NCBI RefSeq assembly: GCF_022539665.2
Contig: NC_081337.1
Coordinates: 7,602,679 to 7,666,678 of the forward strand
Source of the DNA: Daphnia carinata
Lineage: Eukaryota > Arthropoda > Branchiopoda > Diplostraca > Daphniidae
Reading direction: 5' to 3'
Length of the DNA: 64,000 nucleotides
Made by a program: the position numbers and the translations under genes. The stretch's first letter is position 1, and each line of letters begins with the position of its first letter. This document shows positions 39,575-51,226 of the stretch, piece after piece. The notes under the pieces were generated by a model. That model was not told the origin of the DNA. It did not search any database and saw only the letters and a list, made by a program, of their open reading frames with translations.

Positions 39575-42500
39575 ATGGCAACTCGGGCGAGACCAAGGAA
39601 AGATTCAGATGCTGACAGTGTTGGTAGTGCAGCAAGTGAACCTGTGATAACTAGGAGTCGCTCGACTACCCCATTCACTTTGAGATCACAATGTACACGC
39701 CATGGGAGTGAATGCCCAGAAGGTCATGGTATGAACTTTAGAAATCGCCTAAAATTTTCTCCCAGAAGCAACAGCAAAAAATCACCAAGGAAAAATGTTA
39801 TTGGAACCCATGGAAGTATAATAAAAAATCTTGCCCGTAATCTTGAAGCACAGCATCCGTTGGGCCATCCAGATTATCCTGTTTCATCGAAAACTTCATC
39901 TAGAGAAAAACTTAGGAATCATACCAGTGATTACTCAAGCGCAGAAGAAGAAGAAGCCAGGAGAAAAGATGACCTTTGTACTACCTCTTCCACCTTTGCC
40001 TCCACTCCTCCACCTATAAATTTGAAGACTACCCCACTTAAGAGGTAAAATCCAGAATCTATGCTTTCCATTTTGAGGTGTGTTCTATCTAGTTAGATTA
40101 TTTTCTTTAATTAATCTTAGTAGAAACTATTTCGCATATCCACAACTATGAAATGATTTGCTTCTACACTAGGTTATTAGATAATATAAGATAAGATATA
40201 AGATTATATAAGATGTTTCTAAGCAGCGGCAATCCAGCAAATATTTCTGACGTACTCAACAAAAATAAAAAAATCTAGTCAAATTGCCCCTATGTTGGCA
40301 CCGTCACTTCAGTACTGGTGCGGCGCCTCACTTGACGTGTATCTCATATTTTAAAACCCTTAGTCGCCTCAGTTTTATCCCGCGAATCGTGCAACAGTGA
40401 ACTGAGTGTTCTACCATGCTTAGCCCAGGGTAATGATATTGTATGCGAACGATTAAGTAACAAAGTTAGTTACATTACAATTCGACACAAGTACAGAGTC
40501 TTTATTTCTTTTAGTTTCCTAATTCTAATTCATTTATGAACTAACAATCTTGGCACAACAACGTGTATTCATAGATATGTTTATCCTTTTGATATTTGTG
40601 CGTTTTTTCTCTGGCATACATTTCTTTATAAGCTTGAATGTTTAAGGTTGCTACCACTAACGAACAATCCACCTGCATTCGGTTTTTTTTAGAAAGCCAC
40701 ATTGTGCGCAAAAACCAGCTTAACGAACATTTAGTACAGTACTTCTTTTTATGTTTGCTCATTCAAAGTTTCGTCTGCTAATTTTCAAACTTCGTATTTC
40801 TTCGAATTCAGTCATTGTATTGAAGAAACGCACAATTTCCTTCGAATTATTTTACACTTTAAAATTTTTTGGAACCCTATAGTTTGATAAGATTTGCGTA
40901 GATCCTAGGGTCATTTTGTAGCTAAAGGTAACGTGAAATAGACATCTTATGGGTTTATAGCGCTAGAAATCAATCTAAACTCGTTCAATGATTCATTTAT
41001 TTGTTTAAATTACCACAGGTCTGCTGAAAAGACAGATTACACATATGCTAAAAGTTACAGCTATAGGACTAAAGTAACTCCAGAACGAGTAATCTGTATG
41101 CCAAACATGACACGGCGTTCAATTGAAAGATGCCATGGTGTTGGTTTCTCTTCACCAGAGTTAAGATTTGGCTCAGTTGGGAAGTCTGCAGGTATAGGAA
41201 ATGTGAATATTGTTGCACTTCAAAAATGCTTTATTTTTTTTTTTGCCTTATTTTTTTTCCAAACAGATATAAACACCAACTACGCAAATGGTCATGAATC
41301 TGACCTTGAATTAGATGACAAAGAACCATACCAGCTGAAGACTCCTCCCAGAACTTATAGCTCAGCAGCCTACTGCTTTTCAAGTAAAAATTTTAATCAT
41401 TGTTCAAGCAATAAAAACAGTTAACAAACATACATTTTTTTTTCAAGGTGTTGCCTATTCTAAAATGAGAGGAATGATGTTCAGCCTTGCATGGTGGATT
41501 TATCTCATCACCTGCTACTCTTTATTGCTTGATACTTGTGTTCTTCAAAGTCGAGGAATAACCAAATTACGAGATTTTTGCAGGCAACGAATCAAGATAA
41601 ATCGAAATCTGCTGATGCTTTTCCTCTTTTTGCCGCTCTGCTTCTTTGCAGGTTGGGTCATTCTTTTATTTTTATGTTTTTAATTGTTTTATCTTCAGTC
41701 GATTATACTTCCATTTATTAACTAATGCCGATGCCAATTTTTACCATTTAATCAGGTGGATTGTTGTATTCTGCTTTGCATGTCTTCAATTTCCGCACAG
41801 AAGATAAGCCTCCTAATACTAAAGTTAATCCATTACCATCGCAAGAATCGTTTCCTCCCTCATCCACATATTCCAACCTTTTGTTGGATTCACCGTCATC
41901 TTCAAACCTTTTTCCGCCATCGTCTTTAAACCCCTCATCAGATTCGTCTGCAACTTCAAACCACTTTTCATCATCCCTCAATCCTTTAGTAGATATATCT
42001 TCCCCGTCTGTCAGTTCTATAGTAGAATTACCACCATCGACCACAAGTCCCATTACGGCTCCACTTCATCTAGTTGATGATCCAGTATTACAAAACATAA
42101 AGAATGAATGGAAGTTAACCAAGGATGCCCTGCTAACTCTAAAGCAAAAGATCAATAACTATGATGGAAAGATGTCAGACGTGGTGACGCAAGTTGGTTT
42201 ATTTCAGGTAATTTTGATTTAGCTTCTTTTCATTAACCGTATTTGATGTTTTTTTTTTATCTGAATGAAAACACAAAACAAAACAGAAGCAGTTGGTTTC
42301 TCTTTCCGCGACTCAGGTTAGAGATCACGCAGCTTCTTCTGAAATCCTCGAGGGCCTTGTTGACGCTAAATTGACTAATTTGATAACATCCTTATCTGAA
42401 AAAAATCGACTAGATGTGGACAAGATTGCCGCTACTGTTTCTCTGTTAAATAAAGCACTAGAAGAGGTAAAAGAATTGAAAGAATGGAAACGCGCCGCGG

Positions 42501-43599
42501 AAGAAAAACATGGTATTTTATGTTATTTTTCTAGTTTTTTTTTTTGTATCTTTTGCTAAATTATTGGCTGTTTTTCTGGTCCAATTAGAAAAATGGGATA
42601 GTGATCTTTCAGAGCTGCAGCATCGTATGAATGGAATAGGGTCGCTTTCATCGCAAATGGGAATCGGTGTTGAGGAAGCTATAAAACGATGGGAACTTAA
42701 TTCGAAGCCTGCCTTGATCCAAAAGATTAAAGAAGAACTATTAAACGAAATTGGTCTCCAAATAAAACTTTTAAATGATGATTCTGGACAAGGACTTGGC
42801 AAAGACGAAGTTGAGCAGTTGATCCATTCTGCGCTGGGTGTTTACGATTCCGATAAAACTGGGTTAGCAGATTACGCTCTTGAACCAGCTGGTAAGTCTA
42901 TGCAGAAAAGCGATAAGACTGTTTACTTGCATCAACTATAAATTTAACGTAATCTTGCCATCTAAAATTTTTTATTTTGAATAGGGGGTGTGGTACTCAG
43001 TACACGTTGCACTGAAACATACAACTCTCACCGACCCCGTCTTTCGATTTGGGGATTTTCATTATGGAGTGAACCTAATAATCCAAGAGTAGTGATTCAA
43101 CCGGGAATTGTCCCAGGTCAATGCTGGTCCTTCCGTGGTTTTGACGGGTATCTAGTGATCCAGCTTTCCAGGAAAATTATTCCTACGGCTTTCACGCTAG
43201 AACACATACCAAGAAGTTTGGCGCCAGATGGCCAAATTGATTCAGCGCCACGAAACTTCACCGTTTATGTAATGAATAGTTACTAATCCATAACAAATTT
43301 CTTTTCCAATCCTCATTTTTCATATATTCTTTCAGGGCCTTACAAAGGAAGTGGACATAGCCGGCGTGGAACTTGGTCATTACACTTACGACAATTTGGG
43401 TACGCCGCTGCAAAGCTTCCAAGTGCAGGTACATGTTCCGTATGCCATACTTGTTGCAGGAGGAAAACTAATCCTTTTTTACTTGTAGGCGCGCAGTTCC
43501 GAAGCTTTCTCCATTGTTGAACTACGGATTCATTCGAATTATGGGAATTTGAATTATACGTGCCTTTATAGGTTTCGTGTTCATGGCCAAGTAGCCTAG
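39575..43599 (+). CDS. SUN-domain nuclear envelope protein (SUN1/2, Klaroid type)
   Basis: Exons are 39575-40044, 41019-41191, 41267-41383, 41448-41651, 41756-42207, 42287-42512, 42589-42891, 42985-43268, 43336-43428 and 43489-43599, phases agreeing, 810 residues. SUN proteins span the inner nuclear membrane and pair with KASH proteins to form the LINC bridge. The nucleoplasmic N-terminus is Ser/Arg-rich and basic. A hydrophobic segment (FSLAWWIYLITCYSLLL) and a stronger one (LLMLFLFLPLCFFAGGLL, about residues 306-324) give the membrane region. A Ser/Pro-rich linker, then charged helical exons 6-7 suited to coiled coil, precede the SUN domain from about residue 649. That domain includes STRCTETYNSHRPRLSIWG, NPRVVIQPG, GQCWSFRGFDGYLVIQLS and the final CLYRFRVHGQVA. 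Intron 1 is nearly 1 kb. Confidence 0.94.
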
Positions 43600-43983
43600 C
43601 TCGATTCAGCTCAACTGATACGGGACATCTCATCTCTGCTATACTATTTCAAACTTATGAAAAAATTGTATAAATATTTCCGTTTCATGTTCTGTTGCTA
43701 TCGATAAGTAGAAGTTCCGGTTGTAAGGCAAAATGCGTTTCGGAACACTAGTCTTTCAATAATATTAATTACAGGGATAGAGATGGTACCGAAAAAATGT
43801 GTTTTGAATGGTTTAAGAAATTAACGAGCCCCACGTATGTTGGTTTTGCCTGTGCTAACATAGCTTCTCAACGTCTTGTAGTAATGTGTATTTAACGTTC
43901 TGATAGGAAATTTCAATGTACTAATCTACAATAAAAAAATTAACATATTAATTGGAAATTTATTTCATGCCACATCCTCAGAT
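43600..43983. terminator. Shared 3' region of the convergent SUN and epsilon-COP genes
   Basis: The plus-strand poly(A) signal AATAAA lies at 43930-43935 and the minus-strand one at 43964-43959, only 29 bp apart (start to start) and facing each other. The epsilon-COP signal is about 20 bp past its stop. The two mRNAs therefore probably overlap or abut at their 3' ends. Confidence 0.6.
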
Positions 43984-45152
43984 TCAAGCGGTCACCACAT
44001 ATTGCTTAGCGAGCAAATCAAAATATTTTTCTTTGGCCTGGAATTCTACGGCGAATGGATGTTCAGGCGCAGTATCAATCAGTTGGCTTAGATAGCGGTT
44101 GCAGACTTCAGGGGTCTTGCCAGAAAGTTGGCTAAGTACAACAAGATTCACTAGTGTATCTGTGTTATTGGAATCCTTCTCAAGGGCATCCTGAAGTGCA
44201 GATTCTGCTTCTTCATATTTGCTTTGTCCAATAAAGCAAGCAGCCTGTCCATTCAACAATAATGCAGTAGGTGTATTTTTGTCTGCAAGCTCTTGAAATG
44301 TATAATAGGCTTCTTGCAGTTTTTCTCCTCCCTATTCAAAGAAGCAAATAATGAATTAGCATGTTGGTGAAAAAGCAAAGCCAGCAATGTTTTTGTACCA
44401 CAAGAAGGTTGACCCAAGCAGAAGCAAGCTGTGTTAAAATTGCATCATCATCAATCTCTTGCATTGTTTTCAGTTCTTTTTTGGCTAGGTCTACACGATC
44501 CATTTTTAACTGTGTTTGAAGCATAAGTGCACGACTGTAAGAAAGTAAAGAATTTCACACACTTAAACAATGACATACAAAATAGCTTTGATACCATTCT
44601 AAATTATCTGACTGATGCAGGACTTTAAGAGCAGTTTCATAGCTACCCTCATTGTAGTATATAGTTGCTGCAACAAGGAGAAAGACATGGTTATTAACAT
44701 CTATATTCCCAGATACTTGTTGATCAAGTTTGAGAACTATTGATTCCCTGAAAAAAAAAATGTTATATTAACTACAAGTTTAGATTTTGGTCCAATAGAG
44801 ATTTGTAGTTTACCTCTTACTAGACTGAGATAAATACTCTGCAAGTTGTTTTAATGGTTGAAGCTCTGGTGGTGAAGCCCCATGAATTTCATTAAGGACA
44901 ACTCCATATTTCTTCAGAGCAATATAAGCTCGATAAACAAAGATATCACGTTCAAGCTTCTGAAGGGTATTGTTCAGCTAAAACAAGATATATATATACA
45001 ATTAGGTGAAGACTAACCCTAACTAAAACGTATTTACATGTTGCTTTTACCTTCAACTTCTGAGCTTCATTGATGGCCGATTGGTAGTTCCCAATATAAA
45101 ATTGAGTTTTAACGTCAAACAATTCATCAGTCTCTCCTTGTTGTTCCGGCAT
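43984..45152 (-). CDS. COPE: Coatomer subunit epsilon
   Basis: Exons (minus) are 45152-45051, 44977-44814, 44747-44595, 44534-44399 and 44331-43984; phases agree, 300 residues against about 308 in human. Epsilon-COP is a helical TPR-like subunit of the COPI coat that binds alpha-COP during retrograde Golgi-ER transport. Recognisable segments are [96 protein letters not shown] and [15 protein letters not shown]. The start is the ATG opening [15 protein letters not shown], whose position matches the family. A degenerate terminal repeat of a TGCGGAC-type element lies about 130-175 bp upstream, within the probable promoter. Confidence 0.96.
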
Positions 45153-45279
45153 TCTGCTGGATGAAAATTTAAGTTCGGGAAAAAAAAAAAGAACTGATGT
45201 ACAAAATTCTATAAACCTAACGTTGCGGTGTTCCTTTTGACGTGTCAGAATTCCAAACACCGTTGTCAAAATCCGTTCC

Positions 45280-45327
45280 AGGGTAAAATGCGGACGCGGA
45301 GTGTGGACCGGGAAAACTGCGGACATT
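45280..45327. mobile_element. Solo terminal-repeat relic of the TGCGGAC element, epsilon-COP promoter
   Basis: GGGTAAAATGCGGACGCGGA followed by GTGTGGACC and AAACTGCGGAC matches the ends of the nested element at 53605-54465 with a few changes. No partner end is seen nearby, so it is a solo relic or the edge of a decayed copy. It lies upstream of the epsilon-COP ATG. Confidence 0.6.
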
Positions 45328-45409
45328 TTAGTTGCAGATTCTTGCTTCCGCTGGACACTTTTGTTTGAAAACAAGCATATGGCAATCCCTTCCCGCCTTC
45401 CGATTCCGA

Positions 45410-46015
45410 AAAAACTGTTATTTTTTTCACTAAATCAATCGTTTTTTAAATACATCGAATATTTGAAAAAGCTAGCGCGCCAGTACGCTACATCGCAAAA
45501 AAGTGTCACTAACAGCACTTTGTTTTCTTTTATTTTCAAAACGACTAGGTTAAAGAGAAAACTAATAGCTGAATCGAAATCAGCGTTCAATTTTCATTAA
45601 ACTTTATGAGTTTCATCGAATTCCAAGAGATTTGGTTTTTGGCCGATTTGGACACAAGTGGGAAGGGTATCTCACTTTTTCATTTTTGGCGAAATTTTAA
45701 ATTTGGCTTAAAATACATGACTTCGATTCAGAATTGAATGCTTGTCATGGAAATAAAATTTTTTTCAATGGGCTTTAAAGTTTTTTAATTAAACGTAAAA
45801 AACGAAAAAATGAGAAAAGTCGGCTTATTTAGTCGGGCTTAAAAATTTTCTCTGCAAAAACTGAAACTCATCAGAATTTGTTGATATCACAGGATATACT
45901 CAAAATTTAATACTGGTTCCGGGAAAATTGCTATTTCTTTTATTATGTTAATCGTTTTTTAAATACACCGAATATTTGATGCAATGCTAGTGCGCCAGTG
46001 CGCTACAGCGCTAGA
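45410..46015. repeat. 513-bp-period repeat, left copy
   Basis: The motif ATCGTTTTTTAAATACA with its flank (GAATATTTG, then GCGCCAGT.CGCTAC) occurs at about 45439 and again at about 45952, 513 bp apart, so slightly more than one tandem unit is present. The same unit, in reverse orientation, is at the right edge of the window. No coding signature is visible. Confidence 0.75.
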
Positions 46016-46397
46016 GCGATGCAACAGAAATATTCCGTGAGTATATGCAGAAAATTAACTAGAAATATGACCGTTAGATGGCAATAGCAGTAAAACAGAA
46101 TCTTATTTACTTTTTGAGTGGGAGGGGGGTAGAACGGATTGCCAAATTTGAGTTTTGAATTGACACTCGTATATGGCAATCCGTATGGCAATCCGTTTTA
46201 CATAAAAAAAAAAAAAAAAAAAAAACAAAAAAAAAAAAAAAAAATCACACTTTTTTCTCTTTTTTCTACCCGTAGCCATCTACCAGTCGGTTTCGTTATT
46301 ACAGGCATGTAAGCAATTTGAGTTAATTGTATCCCATTAGCAGTTAATTGAGTAGCGTGGCTGGAGAAAAACGCGTGGCTGGAGGAACAATTGAAAA

Positions 46398-46724
46398 ATG
46401 GATAAGATAATACAACAAAAGGATGGTAAGTATAAACATTATTATATTGGTTTTCAATTATTAATTATTGTTTATTAGATCAAATTATGAAGCTGCAGGC
46501 CCAATTATTGGAACAACACAAAATATTAGATAACAGCAATGCTAAGGATGGTAAGGCCTAATACATAATGATTCTATTTATTTGCTTTTATTCATTTGTG
46601 TTTTGTAGCTCAAATTTTGAGTCTACAAGCTCAGGTAGGGGAAAAGAACAAATTGGAACGGAACAGTTTCCAAACAGTGAAGGAGGTTTTTCCAAACTCA
46701 TCCCTAACTGAACATGAGGATTAA
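46398..46724 (+). pseudogene. Spliced coiled-coil gene remnant in the left arm
   Basis: Three exons with GT-AG borders, 46398-46425, 46479-46550 and 46609-46724, join in phase to a 71-residue frame. Exons 2 and 3 both open with the same module: DQIMKLQAQLLEQHK and AQILSLQAQVGEKNK, suggesting exon duplication of a coiled-coil unit. The left copy ends in TAA at 46722-46724. In the right arm the equivalent bases read GATGAATTGG, keeping the frame open (LTEREDELALGEHSQ) to a GTACCT donor, but there the start is TTG instead of ATG. A further in-frame exon follows in the left arm from 46820 (LFSLPPDSVLKLNS), stopped by TAG after METQK where the third copy has TGG. The family is not recognised; it may be the element's own gene or a captured host gene. 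Confidence 0.5.
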
Positions 46725-48452
46725 ATTGGCATTAGGTGAACACAGTCAGGTACCTAAACTTTTCAAATAAGAATTCAAAATAAGTATAGAATTTTAACAA
46801 ACAATTATTTATTGTTTAGTTATTCAGTCTACCACCTGACAGTGTGTTAAAGTTAAATTCTGTTAGTGCTGCACTAAAAGAATTGTTAGTAATAAGTCCA
46901 TGCAGCGAAGGAAGTGAACAATTGTGGGACCGTATTCGGGCTGAAAATGGGTGTGGTATGGAAACCCAGAAATAGCACGAGTTCAACATAAAACATGAAT
47001 TAGGTACTTTTCGGTTTTTTGTCTATCAAAAGAGTATTTTTAATGCTATTATTTTGCATTCACAGAATTTTAGTGGGGGATCAAGTAAAGTCTGGAAGTG
47101 TTACAGGATGGAAGAGTGAGCCTACAGTTGAAAAACACTGAAAGTGCATTACCATTAAGGTATGAGGTAAAGTAATAGAGTATGCAAATTGTCTAATGAG
47201 AAGTACCATCTTGTGTGAATGAATCCTGTGTAACAACAATCCTTTATAGTTCTCTCATAGCTAGAAGCCTCAAATAATTCTGCTTCTCTTGCTAAAGAAC
47301 AACTTGTCCTTTACGTTCAGAGTGTTGGTGAAGCTGGGTACTTAAATGGCCCTAAAGATGTTTCATTTCGTTGGCATTGCAGCGATGAACATCATACATG
47401 GACTTTTTAGGTATGAAAGGAATTTTCTTGAAAATTTTTTGAATTTCTGACAAAGCATTTCTTCTGCTTTTTGCCAACCATGTCTAATCTAAAAAAAAAA
47501 AATTTATCCAATAGGAAAGGATTTTCAGCATACTGGGAACACAACTATCAACAATGCAACATTCTAGGGGTGCTATTTTATCATTCAAGAGCCTTATACA
47601 ATGATTTTCATCTGCAATTTGTATGGCCTTTCCCAAGCTTCTGCCAGAAGTTGAATCTATAAGTCATGTAAGTCACATGAGCAACAATTGAGATGCTTAA
47701 TGGTGTTGTTTTTCTTTTCTCAGCATAGGTTAATAGTAACATTGGATCTGAAAAGATTCTTGGTTGGGGCAAGACACTGAATAAATTGTATTGATTCGAT
47801 GGATGACATGACATTTCTATACTTAATTCGGATTCCCCAGACGGTATTTGATATTTAAAAAATTGAAGTGCATATCTGGGCTCCCTTCCTTTCCGTAGCC
47901 CCGTTTCCCCTTGACTCGTAATAAGCCCGTAGGGGGTCATGCCCCTACTGTACGGTATATATAAAAACAACATATACCGAGGTTTGGAGGGCTCTGGCCG
48001 GAAAGGGGACGTGGGGGTCCGCGTAGTCCGATGATGTGTTCACGGAGGGCGACGTGGCTACCCACAAATCCGAACTAAAGGTTAATCGCTCCTGTAAAAA
48101 TGTTCCAAATCTTCAGCTCTTCTTCCGGCTTCTCTTAGCCAATCACCGGGTAATCTCCCCGGTGGGTCAACAAGGCAGTGTCTCCCCCTGCCTGGGTTGA
48201 CGGCAACTTTTGAAAGGGCTATTGTGCCTTTTTAAAGTTGCAAAAATAATTGTAATGTGCAGAGAATTGTCAATAAAAATTTTTTTATAAAATATTTTAT
48301 CCAAAATTTGTTTCTTACATTGTCTGTGTTAGCCGTGTTCACACATTACATTTATCAACTTTTTTTTTTTCTTCGCATTATTTGTTTTTGTCACCTTTGA
48401 TGGTAAGCATAGTTTCCATTGGTTTATCATTTATATGTTAGTATTCTATTAT

Positions 48453-48524
48453 TATCCAAGGATCGAACCCTGGATGTTCGGCATACCGCGCCGATGCTCT
48501 ACCAATGAGCCATGAATCATATGA
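48453..48524 (-). other. tRNA-like sequence 1 in the loop of the inverted repeat
   Basis: On the minus strand a D-arm with A box (TGGCTCATTGGTAGAGC, 48512-48496) and a perfect B box GGGTTCGATCC (48470-48460) are correctly spaced, and the anticodon stem TCGGC/GCCGA pairs. The acceptor stem does not pair well and base 33 is not U, so it is tRNA-derived rather than a working tRNA. Confidence 0.6.
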
Positions 48525-48633
48525 TGTCAAGTTGGCTTTTTTCTTGTGGGACTTGCATTTACACTTAGAATAAAAAGGAAATGCAATTCTGCAATATACT
48601 CTTCTACATTTATTCTACTTCATTTTTACACAT

Positions 48634-48703
48634 CTACTGAGGTTTGATCCCAGGGTAACAGGTATCGCAAATGAAGGCTCTACCACAGAGCTATGAACCT
48701 TAT
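48634..48703 (-). other. tRNA-like sequence 2 in the loop of the inverted repeat
   Basis: On the minus strand TAGCTCTGTGGTAGAGCC (48693-48676) is a good A box/D-arm, and GGGATCAAACC (48651-48641) is a changed B box. The middle resembles tRNA-Ala(UGC) but the stems are imperfect. Confidence 0.5.
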
Positions 48704-48795
48704 GAAAGAAATAGAAAGATAAACATATAGTTGTGAAAGACTGCATAAACATCCTAGACGATAACATATAATATGCGATAATAAAATATTTAGAT

Positions 48796-48868
48796 ATATC
48801 TCGTGGCTCAATGTTAGAGCATCGGCGTTGCACACTGAATGTCTGGGGATCGGTTCCCATACGGGTAA
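48796..48868 (+). other. tRNA-like sequence 3 in the loop of the inverted repeat
   Basis: On the plus strand TGGCTCAATGTTAGAGC (48804-48820) is an A box/D-arm, followed by CGGCGTTGCACACTG (a possible UGC anticodon loop) and GGGGATCGGTTCCC (48845-48858) in place of the B box. It is related to sequence 1 but inverted relative to it. Confidence 0.48.
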
Positions 48869-51226
48869 AACAAACTACAAAATTACTTCAAAAAATATCC
48901 AGATATTACATGTTGTTCCTTGAATCTAAGTGGAAAAATTCAAAGAGTGTAAAAAATAATAATTGAATACTTACAGATAAACGATAAACCAATGGAAACA
49001 ATGCTTACCATCAAAGGTGCCAAAAACAAATAATGCGAAGAAAAAAAAAAAAGTTGATAAATGTAATGTGTGAACACGGCTAACACAGACAATGTAAGAA
49101 ACAAATTTTGGATAAAATATTTTATAAAAAAAATTTTATTGACAATTCTCTGCACATTACAATTATTTTTGCAACTTTAAAAAGGCACAATAGCCCTTTC
49201 AAAAGTTGCCGTCAACCCAGGCAGGGGGAGACACTGCCTTGTTGACCCACCGGGGAGATTACCCGGTGATTGGCTAAGAGAAGCCGGAAGAAGAGCTGAA
49301 GATTTGGAACATTTTTACAGGAGCGATTAACCTTTAGTTCGGATTTGTGGGTAGCCACGTCGCCCTCCGTGAACACATCATCGGACTACGCGGACCCCCA
49401 CGTCCCCTTTCCGGCCAGAGCCCTCCAAACCTCGGTATATGTTGTTTTTATATATACCGTACAGTAGGGGCATGACCCCCTACGGGCTTATTACGAGTCA
49501 AGGGGAAACGGGGCTACGGAAAGGAAGGGAGCCCAGATATGCACTTCAATTTTTTAAATATCAAATACCGTCTGGGGAATCCGAATTAAGTATAGAAATG
49601 TCATGTCATCCATCGAATCAATACAATTTATTCAGTGTCTTGCCCCAACCAAGAATCTTTTCAGATCCAATGTTACTATTAACCTATGCTGAGAAAAGAA
49701 AAACAACACCATTAAGCATCTCAATTGTTGCTCATGTGACTTACATGACTTATAGATTCAACTTCTGGCAGAAGCTTGGGAAAGGCCATACAAATTGCAG
49801 ATGAAAATCATTGTATAAGGCTCTTGAATGATAAAATAGCACCCCTAGAACGTTGCATTGTTGATAGTTGTGTTCTCAGTATGCTGAAAATCCTTTCCTA
49901 TTGGATAATTTTTTTTTTTTAGATTAGACATGGTTGGCAAAAAGCAGAAGAAATGCTTTGTCAGAAATTCAAAAAATTTCAAGAAAATTCCTTTCATACC
50001 TAAAAAGTCCATGTATGATGTTCATCGCTGCAATGCCAACGAAACGAAACATCTTTAGGGCCATTTAAGTACCCAGCTTCACCAACACTCTGAACGTAAA
50101 GGACAAGTTGTTCTTTAGCAAGAGAAGCAGAATTATTTGAGGCTTCTAGCTATGAGAGAACTATAAAGGATTGTTGTTACACAGGATTCATTCACACAAG
50201 ATGGTACTTCTCATTAGACAATTTGCATACTCTATTACTTTACCTCATACCTTAATGGTAATGCACTTTCAGTGTTTTTCAACTGTAGGCTCACTCTTCC
50301 ATCCTGTAACACTTCCAGACTTTACTTGATCCCCCACTAAAATTCTGTGAATGCAAAATAATAGCATTAAAAATACTCTTTTGATAGACAAAAAACCGAA
50401 AAGTACCTAATTCACGTTATATGTTGAACTCGTGCTATTTCTGGGTTTCCGTACCACACCCATTTTCAGCCCAAATACGGTCCCACAATTGTTCACTTCC
50501 TTCACTGCATGGACTTATTATTAACGATTCTTTTAATACAGCACTAACAGAATTTTAATTTAACACACTGTCAGGTGGTGGAATGAATAACTAAACAATA
50601 AATAATTGTTTGTTAAAATTCTATACTTATTTTGAATTCTTATTTGAAAAGTTTAGGTACCTGACTGTGTTCGCCTAATGCCAATTCATCCTCACGTTCA
50701 GTTAGGGATGAGTTTGGAAAAACCTCCTTCACTGTTTGGAAACTGTTCCGTTCCAATTTGTTCTTTTCCCCTAGCTGAGCTTGTAGACTCAAAATTTGAG
50801 CTACAAAACACAAATGAATAAAAGCAAATAAATAGAATCATTACATATTAGGCCTTACCATCCTTAGCTTTGCTGTTATCTAATATTTTGTGTTGTTCCA
50901 ATAATTGGGCCTGCAGCTTCATAATTTGATCTAATAAACAATAATTAATAAGTGAAAACCAGTATAATAATGTTTATACTTACCATCCTTTTGTTGTATT
51001 ATCTCATCCAATTTTCAATTGTTCCTCCAGCCACGCGTTATTCTCTCCATCCACGCTACTGAACTAACTGCGAATGGCATCCGATGGACTGAAATTGCCT
51101 ACGCCAGTAATAACGAGTCTGAGCGGTAGATGGCTACGTGTCAGAAAAAAAGAAAAAAGTGTGATTTTTTTTTTTTTGGTGAATTTTTTTTTTTTTGTGT
51201 AAAACGGATTGCCATAATGGCAATCC

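Larger units (their letters stand above)
46184..51216. mobile_element. 5-kb inverted-repeat element with 18-bp terminal repeats
   Basis: The left end TATGGCAATCCGTTTTAC (46184-46201) is the exact reverse complement of the right end (51199-51216). The two arms, about 46184-48455 and 48955-51216, are near-identical reverse complements of about 2.27 kb around a 500-bp spacer. Just outside both ends partial duplicates of TATGGCAATCC occur, so several copies may have inserted into each other. Inside the termini are A/T homopolymers. The arms carry intron-containing coding-looking exons and a TATA-like stretch (TATATATAAAAACA) followed by a GC-richer block. A 366-bp part (47608-47973 against 49439-49804) encodes the same 121-residue frame in both arms without a difference, while other parts differ. 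No transposase was recognised. Confidence 0.8.

Noticed and set aside
47608..47973. 121-codon ORF present identically in both palindrome arms, as a protein gene
   Set aside because: It begins inside a TATA-like stretch, runs antisense to the better-supported exons, and is broken by indels in the third copy, so conservation is better explained by arm identity.
48453..48524. Functional tRNA gene
   Set aside because: A and B boxes are good, but the acceptor stem is poorly paired and the anticodon loop lacks U33.
46184..51216. Polinton or LTR retrotransposon
   Set aside because: No polymerase, integrase, protease or capsid-like frame is visible, and there are no direct long terminal repeats; the repeats are inverted throughout.
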